Positions 8,379 to 19,215 of a stretch of 64,000 nt of DNA are shown piece after piece. The notes under the pieces are model-generated. The model was not told where the DNA came from, searched no databases, and worked only from the letters and a program-made list of their open reading frames with translations. Position numbers and translations under genes: made by a program. Source of the DNA: VMDJ01 sp038146785 (GTDB lineage: Bacteria; Pseudomonadota; Gammaproteobacteria; Chromatiales; Chromatiaceae); assembly GCA_038146785.1 (NCBI GenBank), contig JAYQSI010000017.1:1-64000 (forward strand), read 5' to 3'. The first letter of the stretch is position 1. Each line of letters opens with the position of its first letter.

Positions 8379-9099
8379 TGGACGATAAGCGAGATATGTT
8401 CATGAACCATCAAATGAACTGTCAATTAACTTCGACAGCAATGTTGCTGTCTTCATCGACATTAGCGGTTGTATGTCTAATCGCGCAATGCCAAATCGTG
8501 TTAACGATTTTTCACCTGTCATGCCGCAAACGGTTATTAGTGACAAGGTTATTGATGGTTCGATTTATTCCGGCGGTATGAATGACGGGTTATTCGGTGA
8601 TCGAAAGGCATATAGAGTTGGCGATCTGATCACTATATTGCTACGTGAAAGCACAGCAGCTGAAAAATCAGCTGATAACTCAGTCTCTCGTACAACAACG
8701 AATGATGCACTTTCACCATTACAGCTTGGAAAGATTGCATCACCTGGTGGCTTCCCGTTATCAACGGATTCGACTCTCGGTTCAAGTATCACTAATGATG
8801 GTAGTGGTTCAACCAGTCAGACTAATCAATTAGGTGGTGATATCACTGTTAGTGTGGTGAATGTACTGCCTAACGGCAATTTGGTGGTTCGAGGTGAGAA
8901 GCTTATCACGCTTACCAATGGTGATGAGTATGTTCAGGTGTCTGGCGTTATCCGTCCAGATGATATTCAGCCTGACAACACCATTCTGTCAAAGCGTATT
9001 GCAAATGCGCAGATTACCTACAGCGGCGATGGACAGATTGACGATGCGATGAAGATGCCTTCGCTGGCACGACTTTTCTTGAAATATTGGATTTTCTAG
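8378..9099 (+). CDS. flgH: Flagellar L-ring protein FlgH (lipoprotein, frameshifted at signal)
   Basis: Outer-membrane L-ring subunit. The body (from 8473) shows SIYSGGMNDGLFGDRKAYRV, GDLITILLRESTAAEKSADN, VVNVLPNGNLVVRGEKLITL and VSGVIRPDDIQPDNTILS, all typical of FlgH. Directly before it, in the same frame, lies the lipobox ISGC (8461-8472). The hydrophobic signal segment (TAMLLSSSTLA) is in a different frame from 8378, so a single indel near 8464 separates signal peptide and lipobox. The start at 8378 overlaps the flgG stop. The C-terminus (LARLFLKYWIF) is slightly divergent. Confidence 0.85.
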
Positions 9100-9102
9100 G
9101 TG

Positions 9103-10332
9103 ATGAATATGTATGACACATTAAGAAAACCAAACAAGCCAACCTTAATTGAGAAGGCGGTAAAAGAATCGACGGTAATTTCATTCAACTTACTCGCTCG
9201 CGGTATTACGTTAATTTTATTCATTGCTTGGATGCATTCAGCGAGCGCTGATCGAATTAAAGATCTGACTGATGTTGCAGGCGTTCGTGAAAATCAGCTA
9301 ATTGGCTTTGGTCTGGTTGTGGGCTTAAGTGCAACAGGTGATGGTGAAATTTCATTCACTAATCAGAGCTTACGTTCAATGCTTTCTCGTTTTGGTGTGA
9401 ATATCCAAGATGTGACGTCTGATCTTTCATCGATGGCCTACAACCATGTCTCTTCGCGTGCTAAAGATCTTGATTTGACCAATGTTGCAGCAGTGATGGT
9501 AACCGCAGAATTGCCAGCCTTTGCAAAACCAGGCCAGCGTATCGATGTAACAGCATCTACTATTGGTGAGGCAACCAGTTTACGTGGCGGTACGCTTTTG
9601 ATGACGCGTTTACGTGGTGTTGATGGCGAGGTGTATGCCATGGCACAAGGTAACTTAGCGGTGGGCGGCCTTGGTGCAGCAGCTGATGGTTCAAAAGTTG
9701 TTGTTAACGTACCAACCGTTGGTCGTGTTCCGAATGGTGCAACAGTTGAGAAGATGGTTGAAACCCCATTCGCTGAAAGCGAATACCTTGTCCTCAACAT
9801 GAAAAGCCGCGACTTCACAACAACAAATCGCGTTGTAGAAGCCATTAATGGGTTGTTTGGTGAAGCAACAGCTGAAGCACTGGATGCAGTCTCTGTTCGT
9901 GTGGCAGCGCCTGACGGTGCAGGTGAGCGCGTTGCATTTCTTTCTATGATTGAAGGAATTGAAGTTGACCCCGGTGAGCCATCTGCAAAAGTAGTAGTTA
10001 ATTCACGCTCAGGAACAGTTGTGATTAGTCGCAATGTGCGTGTCAGTGCGGCCGCGGTAACACACGGTAGCTTGATGGTGAAAATTGCCCAGCGTAATGA
10101 GGTGAGTCAACCGAACCCATTAACGGCGGTGACTGAAGCTACGCCTGTTCAAAATACTGATATCACGGTTGTTCAAGAAGATAAACCTATGTTCTTGTTT
10201 GAGCCTGGCGTTGAGCTTCGTGAAATCGTTGATGCAGTCAATATGGTTGGAGCATCACCAAGTGCTCTAGTCGCAATCCTTGAAACCTTAAAGCAATCAG
10301 GCAGCTTGCGCGCTGAGTTGATCATTATCTAA
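9103..10332 (+). CDS. flgI: Flagellar P-ring protein FlgI
   Basis: Periplasmic P-ring subunit, 409 aa. The N-terminal region includes a signal peptide ending SASA before DRIKDLTDVAGVRENQLIGF. It is preceded by an unusually long (about 35 residue) polar stretch, so the true start may be further in. Family signatures are NQSLRSMLSRFGVNI, AVMVTAELPAFAKPGQRIDV, GGTLLMTRLRGVDGEVYAMA and a C-terminal LKQSGSLRAELIII. The ATG at 9103 is used; a GTG lies just before it. The frame is intact although its neighbours are broken. Confidence 0.92.
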   Translation: MNMYDTLRKPNKPTLIEKAVKESTVISFNLLARGITLILFIAWMHSASADRIKDLTDVAGVRENQLIGFGLVVGLSATGDGEISFTNQSLRSMLSRFGVNIQDVTSDLSSMAYNHVSSRAKDLDLTNVAAVMVTAELPAFAKPGQRIDVTASTIGEATSLRGGTLLMTRLRGVDGEVYAMAQGNLAVGGLGAAADGSKVVVNVPTVGRVPNGATVEKMVETPFAESEYLVLNMKSRDFTTTNRVVEAINGLFGEATAEALDAVSVRVAAPDGAGERVAFLSMIEGIEVDPGEPSAKVVVNSRSGTVVISRNVRVSAAAVTHGSLMVKIAQRNEVSQPNPLTAVTEATPVQNTDITVVQEDKPMFLFEPGVELREIVDAVNMVGASPSALVAILETLKQSGSLRAELIII

Positions 10333-10342
10333 GAGGTTAGTC

Positions 10343-10711
10343 ATGGATTACTCATCAGCAACTTTATCGACTTATAACGACTTCGAAGGTCTTGCGTCTT
10401 TGCGTGCACAGGCACAAAAAGACCAATCAAAAGCAGTCGATAGGGTTGCTGAACAGTTTGAAGGTATGTTCCTTAATATCATGATTAAGGAAATGCGAAA
10501 AACTGTTCCAGAAAGCGAGTTTTTTAATACGCCAGCGATTAAGCTATTCCAAGAGATGCAGGATCAACAAGTCGCAATGGATATGGCGAAAGAGGGTCCT
10601 TTGGGCTTTGCTGAATTTTTAAAAGCCAATATTCAGCTGCAATCTTCAAAACCTGGCGAACAAAAACAGGAAAGTTTTGACATTAATCCAGATCAAAAGG
10701 ATTTGAACTGA
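10343..10711 (+). CDS. flgJ: Rod-binding protein FlgJ, N-terminal domain only
   Basis: Rod assembly/capping protein. 122 aa covering only the FlgJ N-terminal domain (AEQFEGMFLNIMIKEMRKTV, FFNTPAIKLFQEMQDQQVAM). The C-terminal beta-N-acetylglucosaminidase domain of enterobacterial and Vibrio FlgJ is absent, and the next gene starts 91 bp later with no sign of a muramidase remnant. Single-domain FlgJ is known in other lineages, where a separate enzyme opens the peptidoglycan. The only peptidoglycan-processing candidate in this flagellar cluster is the RlpA-like protein after fliA. Confidence 0.88.
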   Translation: MDYSSATLSTYNDFEGLASLRAQAQKDQSKAVDRVAEQFEGMFLNIMIKEMRKTVPESEFFNTPAIKLFQEMQDQQVAMDMAKEGPLGFAEFLKANIQLQSSKPGEQKQESFDINPDQKDLN

Positions 10712-10718
10712 AAGAGCA

Positions 10719-10733
10719 TGGCAAACCTTATGC
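10719..10733 (+). promoter_or_regulatory. Probable sigma-54 promoter of flgK
   Basis: TGGCAAA-CCTT-ATGC keeps the GG and GC at the required spacing but is weaker than the other sigma-54 sites. It lies in the 91-bp gap before flgK. No GCGGCAA palindrome is visible here. Confidence 0.5.
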
Positions 10734-10802
10734 GCTACCGATTTCAAAAAGTAAATCCTTTGCGATAAATAAATATCAAGCTGTAGAGAGGGTTAATTAG
10801 TT

Positions 10803-12904
10803 ATGCCTGATCTATTAAGTATTGGTACTTCAGGTGTTCGCACTTATCAACGTTCATTAGCAACGGTTGGTAACAATATTGCGAATGTTGATTCTGAAGG
10901 TTATTCAAGACAGCGTCTTGATATGAACCAAGATACGGGTGTCCAAAAGAATAATTTGACCCCGGGTTCTGGTGTTATCTCAAGTGCGGTGAAGCGTGCC
11001 TATGATGAATTTGCAACAGGTGCATTACGTTCATCTACTGCCAGCTTGAGTACACAAGAAAGCTTATATGATCAGACACGTAAGCTCGAAAATATCATTG
11101 GTGATACTAGTTTATCGTTAACCAATGCAATCGATCGCTTCTTCGAGGCAGCAAATGCATTGAGTACAACCCCATCGTCAGCTAGCTCTCGCGAGTATTT
11201 CTTGAGCGAGGCACAGTTTGTTGCCAGCCGTTTCAAGATGCTATCTGACCAGATGGATCAGTTGCGTGAGGATGCGTTTACTGAGTTGGCCTCGAATGCC
11301 AAAACAATCGGATCACTTGCCAGTCAGATAGCCAAGGTCAATGAAGGCCTTTTGGGTAAGAAATCAGTTAATGATCAACCAAATGGCATGCTTGATCAGC
11401 GTGATAGTTTGCTTCAAGAGCTTTCAGAGTTGACTGATTTCACGGTTGTAGAGAATGAGAATGGCTCAGTTGATGTTTATCTAGGAAAGAACAACAGAAC
11501 TAATACCTTGGTTGATGGAATTCATGGCTATACATTAAAGCATTGAGCAATCTGAGCAAGATCCAAACAATGCAGTCGTTTTATTAGATCCTTATGGTTC
11601 GCCTCGACCCGTTTCGAATATTGCTGGCGGTAAAGTCAGTGGTATCAGCACGTTTATAAACGATCCACTTCGTCAAACACAGAATAATTTAGATGAAATT
11701 GCCAAAGTCTTTGTCACATCTGTCAATAGTGTTCAAACCAGTGGTTTAGACGCGACTGGTAATTATGGTCGTGAGTTGTTTGGTTACGTTGATGAGTCTC
11801 AGCGCCCATCTTCTCAAATCCAGGTATTGCTTAAAGGTGCGGATGAAGTGGCAACGGGTGCTCCTCTGGTTGTAAATCAGGGTGGTAGTAGTACAACGCT
11901 TTCAATCGCCAGCTGGCAGAACAATGCAACCGATGCAGTACGATCAGGTGAGAAAGTCATCCAAGACCTATGGGTAACAGATGATTCATTGACTGATTTT
12001 TCGGCCAACGAAAATGCGCCTGCATTTGTGATGCCAGGCAATCAAATCAATGGGCTTTCATTGGATATTGATGCAGATGGGGGTAGTGCCCATATCGACA
12101 TCTATACACGCAGTGGTAAACATCTGTTTAGCACGGGCAAAGCAGATCCTGCGGACTTAGTTAAACAAATAGCAGGGTTTGATGCGGATGCCACTTATAG
12201 CGACTCAGAGCTAAATGCATCCGGCGCAGATAGTTTCCTGGATATGTTCCGTATTACAGATAACGGTGGCGATACTTACACGCTCAATGTGGATGGTCAG
12301 CCGCCAATCGATATCTTGGTGTTTGTCACAGAGGGTACAGCCAGTTTCTCTGGTGGCTGGTATGAGCCATCAGTTGAATTAACGCAAGCGAATATGTCGC
12401 GTGAGACGCAGATTAGTTTCACAACAGCGAATCAATACCAGGTTGTCGACGTTGCTTCAGGCAGTGTCATTGGTTCATATGACTATGAATTTGGTGATGA
12501 GATTGCATTCAATGGTTGGGTTGCAAAAGTCGACAATGTGCCTAAGTCTGGTGATGTGTTTACTGTCGGTAAAAATACCTATCCAAAAGGTGATAACCGC
12601 AATGCATTAACGATGGCTGCGTTGCAGTCAAATCGGGATATGTTCCAAGGTCGTGGCACCTTTGGTGAACTCTATGCCGATAACAATCAATGATTTAGGC
12701 TCAATTGTCGTACAAGCATCAATCAGTCGTGATGCACAACAAGTGCTTGTCGATGAAGCTAAAGAGCGACGCGATGGCGTATCAGCCGTCAGTCTTGATG
12801 AGGAAGCAGCGGATTTACTTCGTTTCCAACAAGCGTATCAAGCAAGTGCTCAAGTTATTCAGATGGCGAACAAAATGTTCGACGCGATTGTTCAGTTACG
12901 TTGA
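10803..12904 (+). CDS. flgK: Hook-filament junction protein FlgK (frameshifted)
   Basis: First hook-filament junction protein (HAP1). It begins PDLLSIGTSGVRTYQRSLAT with VGNNIANVDSEGYSRQRLDM, then NAIDRFFEAANALSTTPSSA and a normal central region. The frame changes near 11541 (LVDGIHGYTLK continues as AIEQSEQDPNNAVVL) and near 12680 (GTFGELYAD continues as TINDLGSIVVQ). The C-terminus, SLDEEAADLLRFQQAYQASA then QVIQMANKMFDAIVQL, is canonical. The repaired length of about 700 aa is above the usual 450-650 because of an enlarged middle domain. flgL follows after 14 bp. Confidence 0.87.
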
Positions 12905-12918
12905 TGGGAGAGTAGAAA

Positions 12919-14157
12919 ATGATTCGTATTGCAAGCTCAACCATGTATGACCGTATAACTAGTCAGCTAAATCAGCAGCAGGTACGTTTGGCTGCCACCC
13001 AAGAACGGATTTCATCGGGAAAAAATATCTTACGCCCATCGGATGCGCCTGATGAGATGGCGGCGCTTGATCGCTTGGAGTCAGCTGCACGTCAAAGTAT
13101 GCGCTTCTTAGATAATTTGGCCTACGGCACGGCTCACCTTAACAATCAAGAGATTTCAATCAATGCCTTTGATGACGGTGTTCGTCGAGCCTATGAGGTC
13201 ATTCTGCAGGCCAGTAACGATACGTATAGCGATGAACAGAAAGAGGTCTTTGCGATTGAGCTGGAGCAACTTAAAGATGAGTTTTTGCAGCTAGCGAATA
13301 CGCGCGATGAACATGGAACCTATGTGTTCTCAGGCTACGTACAAGAAACCCCACCATTCTCTATGCTTGATGGCGAAGTGATTTATAACGGAGATGATGC
13401 CTATAAAACAATCTTCTCAGATGTAGGTGTTGAGCTAAAGATTGGAATGCCTGGCTCTCAATTGTTTAACAACATTGATTATGAGCAATCAACGCTAAAG
13501 ACATCCTTTACGTTGGCTTTAGATGGCACCACATCAGACTTTACGTTGGGTACTGATACACAAAGTACCGCTTTAGCTCCAACGTTTAGTATTAACGGCA
13601 CAACCATTGAATTTTCTGCGGGAGCAAGCGCAGACGAGATTGTGTCAGCCATCAACGATGCGATAGGTGATCAAGGCATTGTTGCCGAGGCAATCACATC
13701 AGGAGATGACGCAGGCAACATCAAGATTTCGTCCGATACCGGTGTTGATGTCTTGATGGCGGGCGCTGGCTTTAATAATGGCGATGAACATACCGCTGAA
13801 GGAAAGCTATCAGCAAGCCCGCTCAAATCCATTTTTTCCATTTTAGATTTAGGAATTGACGCACTTCGAAGCGGCGATAAAGACGATCTAGCGGTTGCGC
13901 TAGATGGTATCAACGCAGCTTCCGAGCACGTGGCAATTCAAAAAGTTCGTTTAGGTACTTCAATGCGTGCATTGGAGAATCAAGTTGAAGTGCTTGAAGC
14001 GAGGGAGGTCGCCTTGGACGAGGCAATCTCCAGAATAAAAGACTTAGATTACGTAACTGCGGTGACCGAACTAAAGAACCAGTCACTTGCGTTGCAGGCC
14101 GGGCAGCAGTCTTTCGCCCAGTTAAGTAGTTTAAGTCTTTTTAACTACATCCGTTGA
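12919..14157 (+). CDS. flgL: Hook-filament junction protein FlgL
   Basis: Second junction protein (HAP3). 412 aa. The N-terminus has MIRIASSTMYDRITSQLNQQ and ISSGKNILRPSDAPDEMAAL; the C-terminus has ELKNQSLALQAGQQSFAQLS and SLSLFNYIR. Between about residues 195 and 300 lies an added beta-rich segment (LALDGTTSDFTLGTD, SADEIVSAINDAIGDQGIV, NIKISSDTGVDVLMAGAGF) that resembles flagellin-IN domains and lengthens it beyond the usual 300-400 aa. The frame is intact. The first flagellin starts only 49 bp downstream. Confidence 0.92.
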   Translation: MIRIASSTMYDRITSQLNQQQVRLAATQERISSGKNILRPSDAPDEMAALDRLESAARQSMRFLDNLAYGTAHLNNQEISINAFDDGVRRAYEVILQASNDTYSDEQKEVFAIELEQLKDEFLQLANTRDEHGTYVFSGYVQETPPFSMLDGEVIYNGDDAYKTIFSDVGVELKIGMPGSQLFNNIDYEQSTLKTSFTLALDGTTSDFTLGTDTQSTALAPTFSINGTTIEFSAGASADEIVSAINDAIGDQGIVAEAITSGDDAGNIKISSDTGVDVLMAGAGFNNGDEHTAEGKLSASPLKSIFSILDLGIDALRSGDKDDLAVALDGINAASEHVAIQKVRLGTSMRALENQVEVLEAREVALDEAISRIKDLDYVTAVTELKNQSLALQAGQQSFAQLSSLSLFNYIR

Positions 14158-14206
14158 GAAGCGACTCAATGGTGACCCACAACACTCATATAAGGAGTAA
14201 ATAATC

Positions 14207-16266
14207 ATGGCAATGGTAATCAATACAAATATTGCATCGATAAATGCTCAGCGTCATCTCGAAGAGTCGCGCGGAGACATGGAAACCTCAATGGAGCGCT
14301 TAGCTTCAGGTAAACGTATTAACAGTGCAGTCGACGATGCCGCAGGCGGTGCAATCGCTTCGCGTATGGAGACTCGCGTCTCGGGTATGGAGCAATTGAT
14401 CCGTAACATCAACGATGGTGTGTCGATGGCTCAAATTGCTGAAGCTGCGATGGGCGAAGTCAACGACATGCTTCAGCGTATGCGTGATCTGGCTTTCAGT
14501 CAACGAACTCAACGTTGAACTCAACGGATCGTCAGACCCTTCAGTTGGAAGTGGATCAGCTAATCGAAGAGATCAACACGATTGCAGCGACAACCCAGTT
14601 CAATGGTCAAAATATCTTGACCGGTGAGGGGGCTATTAACAACATCCAAACGGGCCTCAATGCAGGTGAGTCAGTTTCATTCACTGTAGGTGGTGTTTCA
14701 GCCACCAAATTGGGCCTATCAAGTGGCGCAAGTGGCCAAGAGTATTCAGGTCGTGTGGCATCAGCAACGGTTGATACCGCAGGCGACATCATGATCAACG
14801 GTGTTGATATTGATGCTTATACCCATGCAGCGGGTAATACAGCAGGTGACTTGGCTGATCATTTGAACCTTCAGTCATCTGTGACCGGTGTTACTGCCAC
14901 AGCTTACAACCGTGTTGAAGGTAAAGTGGTTGGCTTGGGTGAGCTGTCTATCGATGAGATTTATGTTGGTACAACTGACGGTGCTTCTACAAACGCTGTC
15001 TCAGTTGGTGCTTCTTTCTCAAGCTTGTCTGCATTAGCTGCAGCGATTAACGAGAAGGCCCCTGGCGTGACCGCTGAGGTGTCATCAGAAGGCCGTATTA
15101 TCTTGTCAAACACTACCGGCGCAGACATTGTACTTGACGGCGCGGGTTTGGCGGCAGCAGGTTTTGAGCCTGACCCGAATACAGCAACTGACGATCAGAC
15201 AACTGCATCTACATACAATAAATACGCTGGTTTCATTAAGTTTGAGAACAATGACGGTTCAAGTAACCCGATCAGTTTCGAAATTGATGCTGATGCAGGT
15301 ACGGCAGCGGACCTTAAGGTGTTTGGCTTGAATGTTAAGACAGCTGAAGGTGTTGTTAGTGGTGGTACCGTAACAGATGGCGCTACCATTACGGCGAACC
15401 AAGCGATCACCATCAATGGTGTGAGTATTGGTGAAATTACCACCGATACAGCAGCAGCGTACATGGAAGCCATTAATGCGGTGAATGCTGAAACGGGTGT
15501 TACCGCGACTGCATTGACCGCGATTTCTTCATTAAGGCGAATGATGATGCAGGTACGGCTGGTGAATTTGCATTCGATTTGAGCACAGGCTCGACTGCCG
15601 GTGATGGCACTGAGTTTTCGATCAATGGTGTCGATGTTGCAGTGGCTGCGACAGGCAACTCTGAGGCGTTGGTGACAGCGATTAATACGGCGGTTAACTC
15701 TGTGGTATTTATGCTGAGGGTAAAGCTGACGGTACCATTCGCGTTTACAGTAAAAACGGTGGTGATCTCGAGTTCTCTGGTTCATCATTCAACGGTGGTA
15801 CTGCGTTGAAAATGCTACCGCTATCAAGGGTAAGTTGTCGTTGACCAGTGCGAATGATGAGCTCATCAGCGTTAGTAGCTTGGCGACAACTGATGCAGAC
15901 CGTGCAACAGCAGTGGCTAAATCGGGTCTAGTCTACACAAACGACTATGATGCAGATGGTGCTGGCCTGAATATCGCGACCTCATCCGCTGCGTTGGACT
16001 CGCTAGCGACTTTAGATGCAGCTATTACACAGTTGTCCAATAGCCGTGCTGAGATGGGTGCTTACATGAAGCGTTTTGAGGCAGAGACCTCGAACCTGCA
16101 GGTGTCTATCGAGAAGACAGCGTCAGCGCTATCAGCGATCATGGATGCAGACTATGCGGTTGAATCAGCTAACTTGGCGAAAGCCCAGGTGCTGCAACAG
16201 GCAGGTACAGCCATGCTGGCTCAAGCTAACGCATCAACTCAGAATGTGCTGTCACTGTTGAAGTAA
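14207..16266 (+). CDS. fliC: Flagellin, first tandem copy (frameshifted)
   Basis: Filament subunit of about 686 aa after repair, much longer than enteric flagellin. The conserved N-terminal D0/D1 has MAMVINTNIASINAQRHLEE and SGKRINSAVDDAAGGAIASR; the C-terminal D1/D0 has SALSAIMDADYAVESANLAK and ANASTQNVLSLLK. The centre holds several flagellin-IN-like segments. Frame breaks lie near 14496, 15525, 15700 and 15800. Alignment with the downstream copy shows what happened: GCTATTCAG has become GCTTTCAG, and TCTGTGGGTATT has become TCTGTGGTATT. No sigma-28 or sigma-54 site is visible in the 49 bp before it, so it may be read from the flgK promoter. Confidence 0.87.
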
Positions 16267-16621
16267 TAGCCCACCTTGATATCGGATGAGCAAGGATGCT
16301 CATCGATACTATGGGTGTTGTAAATTGCTGTGGGATAGTCTGGCAGGCTTTGTCTGCCAGGCTTACTTGCCGTATTGCGACTTAAATCTATTGATTTTTA
16401 TAAATTAATTTCTATTTATTAGTTTAATGTTCATTGCTGTTTTGCGTCCAAAATCCTTTCTCAAGGATGTAAAGCAAGTAGGGATCTTGCCGATCACATT
16501 ACAGTTTTTTGTTTTTTCTCCGATAACTAGCGTGAAGGCTCCGTAAATGATGCGGAGTGATGTATGACTCCGTTGTAATGCAACGGTTGTCTGATCTAAC
16601 TCATTTTTAGGAGTAAAGAAC
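16267..16621 (+). other. Intergenic region between the two flagellins
   Basis: No gene is seen. It holds two hairpins just after the first flagellin (GATGAGCA/TGCTCATC at 16285-16304 and CTGGCAG/CTGCCAG at 16340-16360), neither with a clear T run, then the FliA promoter of the second flagellin. The roughly 119-nt leader after that promoter contains two more small inverted repeats (CTCCG/CGGAG at 16539-16557 and CCGTTG/CAACGG at 16570-16586) before the AGGAG ribosome site. Confidence 0.7.
16470..16496 (+). promoter_or_regulatory. FliA (sigma-28) promoter of second flagellin
   Basis: TAAAGCAA, 11 nt, GCCGATCA, against the consensus TAAAGTTT-N11-GCCGATAA. It lies about 125 bp upstream of the start codon. 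Confidence 0.85.
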
Positions 16622-18681
16622 ATGGCAATGGTAATTAACTCAAACATTGCATCGCTCAACGCTCAGCGTCATTTATCAGAATCCCGCGCTGACATGGAAA
16701 CCTCAATGGAGCGCTTAGCTTCGGGTGAGCGTATTAACAGCGCAGTCGACGATGCCGCAGGCGGTGCAATCGCTTCGCGTATGGAGACTCGCGTTTCGGG
16801 TATGGAGCAATTGATCCGTAACATCAACGACGGTGTGTCGATGGTTCAAATTGCTGAATCTGCGATGGGCGAAGTCAACGACATGCTTCAGCGTATGCGT
16901 GATCTGGCTATTCAGTCAACGAACTCTACATTGAACTTTTCTGATCGTCAGACCCTTCAGTTAGAAGTGGATCAGCTAATCGAAGAGATCAACACGATTG
17001 CAGCGACAACCCAGTTCAATGGTCAAAACATCTTGACCGGTGAAGGGTGCAATCAATTCAATTCAGTCAGGTCTTAATGCAGGTGAGTCAGTTTCATTCA
17101 CCGTGGTGGTGTTTCAGCCACCAAATTGGGCCTATCAAGTGGCGCAAGTGGCCAAGAGTATTCAGGTCGTGGAATCAGCAACGGTTGATACTGCGGGTGA
17201 CATCATGATCAACGGTGTTGATATTGATGCTTATACTCACGCAGCGGGTAATACAGCAGGTGACTTGGCTGATCATTTGAACCTTCAGTCATCTGTGACC
17301 GGCGTTACTGCCACAGCTTACAACCGTGTTGAAGGTAAAGTGGTTGGCTTGGGTGAGCTGTCTATCGATGAGATTTATGTTGGTACAATTGACGGTGCTT
17401 CTACAAACGCTGTTTCAGTTGGTGCTTCTTTCTCAAGCTTGTCTGCATTAGCGGCAGCGATTAACGAGAAGGCCCCTGGCGTGACCGCTGAGGTGTCATC
17501 AGAAGGCCGTATTATCTTGTCAAACACTACCGGTGCAGACATTGTGCTTGATGGCGCGGGTTTGGCGGCAGCAGGTTTTGAGCCTGACCCAAATACAGCA
17601 ACCGATGATCAGTCAACTGCATCTACATATAATAAATACGCTGGTTTCATTAAGTTTGAGAACAATGATGGTTCAAGTAACCCGATCAGTTTCGAAATTG
17701 ATGCTGATGTAGGTACGGCAGCGGACCTTAAGGTGTTTGGCTTGAACGTTAAGACAGCTGAAGGTGTTGTTAGTGGTGGGACCGTCGACAGATGGCGCTT
17801 CTATTACTGCGAACCAAGCGATCACCATCAATGGCGTGAGTATTGGTGCAATTGATACCGATACAGCAGCAGCGTACATGGAAGCCATTAATGCGGTGAC
17901 CGCTGAAACGGGTGTTACCGCGACTGCATTGACCGAGTTCTTCATTAAGGCGAATGATGATGCAGGGTCAGCTGGTGAATATGCATTCGATTTGAGCACA
18001 GGCTCGACTGCCGGTGATGGTACTGAGTTTTCGATCAATGGTGTCGATGTTGCAGTGGCTGCGACAGGCAACTCTGAGGCGTTGGTGACAGCGATTAATA
18101 CGGCGGTTAACTCTGTGGGTATTTATGCTGAGGGTAAAGCCGACGGTACAATTCGCGTTTATACCCAGAATGGTGGTGATCTCGAGTTCTCTGGTTCATC
18201 ATTCAACGCGGGTACCGCGCTTGAAAATGCTACCGCTATCAAGGGTAAGTTGTCGTTGACCAGTGCGAATGATGAGCTCATCAGCATTAGCAGCTTGGCG
18301 ACAACTGATGCAGACCGCGCAGCAGCAGTGGCTAAATCGGGTCTAGTCTATACAAACGACTATGATGCAGATGGTGCTGGTTTGAATGTTGCGACTGCAT
18401 CGGCTGCGTCTTCAGCCTTGGCAACACTTGATGAAGCGATCACCCTGTTGTCGAATAACCGTGCTGAGATGGGTGCTTATTTGAAGCGTTTTGAGGCAGA
18501 GACCTCGAACCTGCAGGTATCTATCGAGAAAACAGCGTCAGCGCTATCAGCGATCATGGATGCAGACTATGCGGTTGAATCAGCTAACTTGGCGAAAGCC
18601 CAGGTGCTGCAACAGGCAGGTACAGCCATGCTGGCTCAAGCTAACGCATCAACTCAGAATGTTCTGTCACTGTTGAAGTAA
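16622..18681 (+). CDS. fliC: Flagellin, second tandem copy (frameshifted)
   Basis: Filament subunit nearly identical to the upstream flagellin over its whole length, including the central flagellin-IN-like domain (TVDTAGDIMINGVDIDAYTH, GASFSSLSALAAAINEKAPG). N-terminal differences include SGERINSAV versus SGKRINSAV. Frame breaks near 17045, 17106, 17168 and 17785 are absent from the other copy; for example ACTGTAGGTGGTG there is ACCGTGGTGGTG here. The D1 segment NSTLNFSDRQTLQLEVDQLI, lost to a frame change in copy one, is intact here. This copy has its own FliA promoter and so may be the main late flagellin. A stable hairpin follows before flaG. Confidence 0.88.
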
Positions 18682-18688
18682 TGGAATA

Positions 18689-18722
18689 GAGACTCACGGC
18701 CAGTGAATTGGCTGTGAGTCTC
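18689..18722 (+). terminator. Stable hairpin between second flagellin and flaG
   Basis: GAGACTCAC / GTGAGTCTC nine-pair stem with further pairing inside (GGCCA/TGGCT). No strong T run follows, so it may only reduce read-through into flaG or stabilise the flagellin mRNA 3' end. Confidence 0.55.
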
Positions 18723-18759
18723 AATCTGAAATGTAATGTGCTAGTGGAGGAATAGAACG

Positions 18760-19161
18760 ATGGCAATAGATGCACCTAATGCAAATGCTGCTGCTATTCA
18801 ATCGCTGGCCCCCACTCATAGCAATGGTCTGGCCAAGTCTGCGCCAACACCCTCGGTAGAATCAAAGGGTGATGCGTCTGCCCATTTACAGACAATTGTT
18901 CAAGCTGAGTTTAAAGTTAACGAGAAATTTACAATTTCAACACAAGATTTACAGGTAGCAGTTGATCGTTTGAATCAATCGCTAAAAGAGATGAATCGAG
19001 ATGTGAACTTCTCTGTTGATAGCTCAACTGGAAAAGATGTGGTCAGGGTATTTAATAGCAATACAGGTGAGTTAGTAAGACAATTACCCAACGATGAGAT
19101 GCTCAATTTTGTGAAAAATCTCGAAAATATGATGGGTATGATTTTCGATAACAAAACCTAG
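18760..19161 (+). CDS. flaG: Flagellar protein FlaG
   Basis: Small protein linked to filament length and flagellin or FliD function; its exact role is unsettled. 133 aa. The first 50 residues are polar and variable. The FlaG domain follows: LQVAVDRLNQSLKEMNRDV, NFSVDSSTGKDVVRVF, TGELVRQLPNDEMLNFVKNL. AGTGGAGGAAT precedes the start. It sits between flagellin and fliD as in Vibrio and Pseudomonas. The frame is intact and a strong terminator follows. Confidence 0.9.
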   Translation: MAIDAPNANAAAIQSLAPTHSNGLAKSAPTPSVESKGDASAHLQTIVQAEFKVNEKFTISTQDLQVAVDRLNQSLKEMNRDVNFSVDSSTGKDVVRVFNSNTGELVRQLPNDEMLNFVKNLENMMGMIFDNKT

Positions 19162-19181
19162 ATTTCTAAACAAATAGTATT

Positions 19182-19204
19182 TGCCGCCTTCGGGCGGCAT
19201 TTTT
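19182..19204 (+). terminator. Terminator after flaG
   Basis: TGCCGCC-TTCG-GGCGGCA stem-loop followed by TTTTT, 20 bp after the flaG stop. Confidence 0.92.
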
Positions 19205-19215
19205 GTATCTATTAA

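Noticed and set aside
9438..10034. Long open frame (198 codons) opposite flgI, and similar ones opposite fliC and fliD
   Set aside because: They lie antisense to well-conserved genes, lack ribosome sites and recognisable motifs, and arise from codon bias.
10740..10775. FliA-like site (TGCGATAA) before flgK
   Set aside because: The -35 region at the needed 11-nt spacing does not match; the weak sigma-54 site upstream is preferred.
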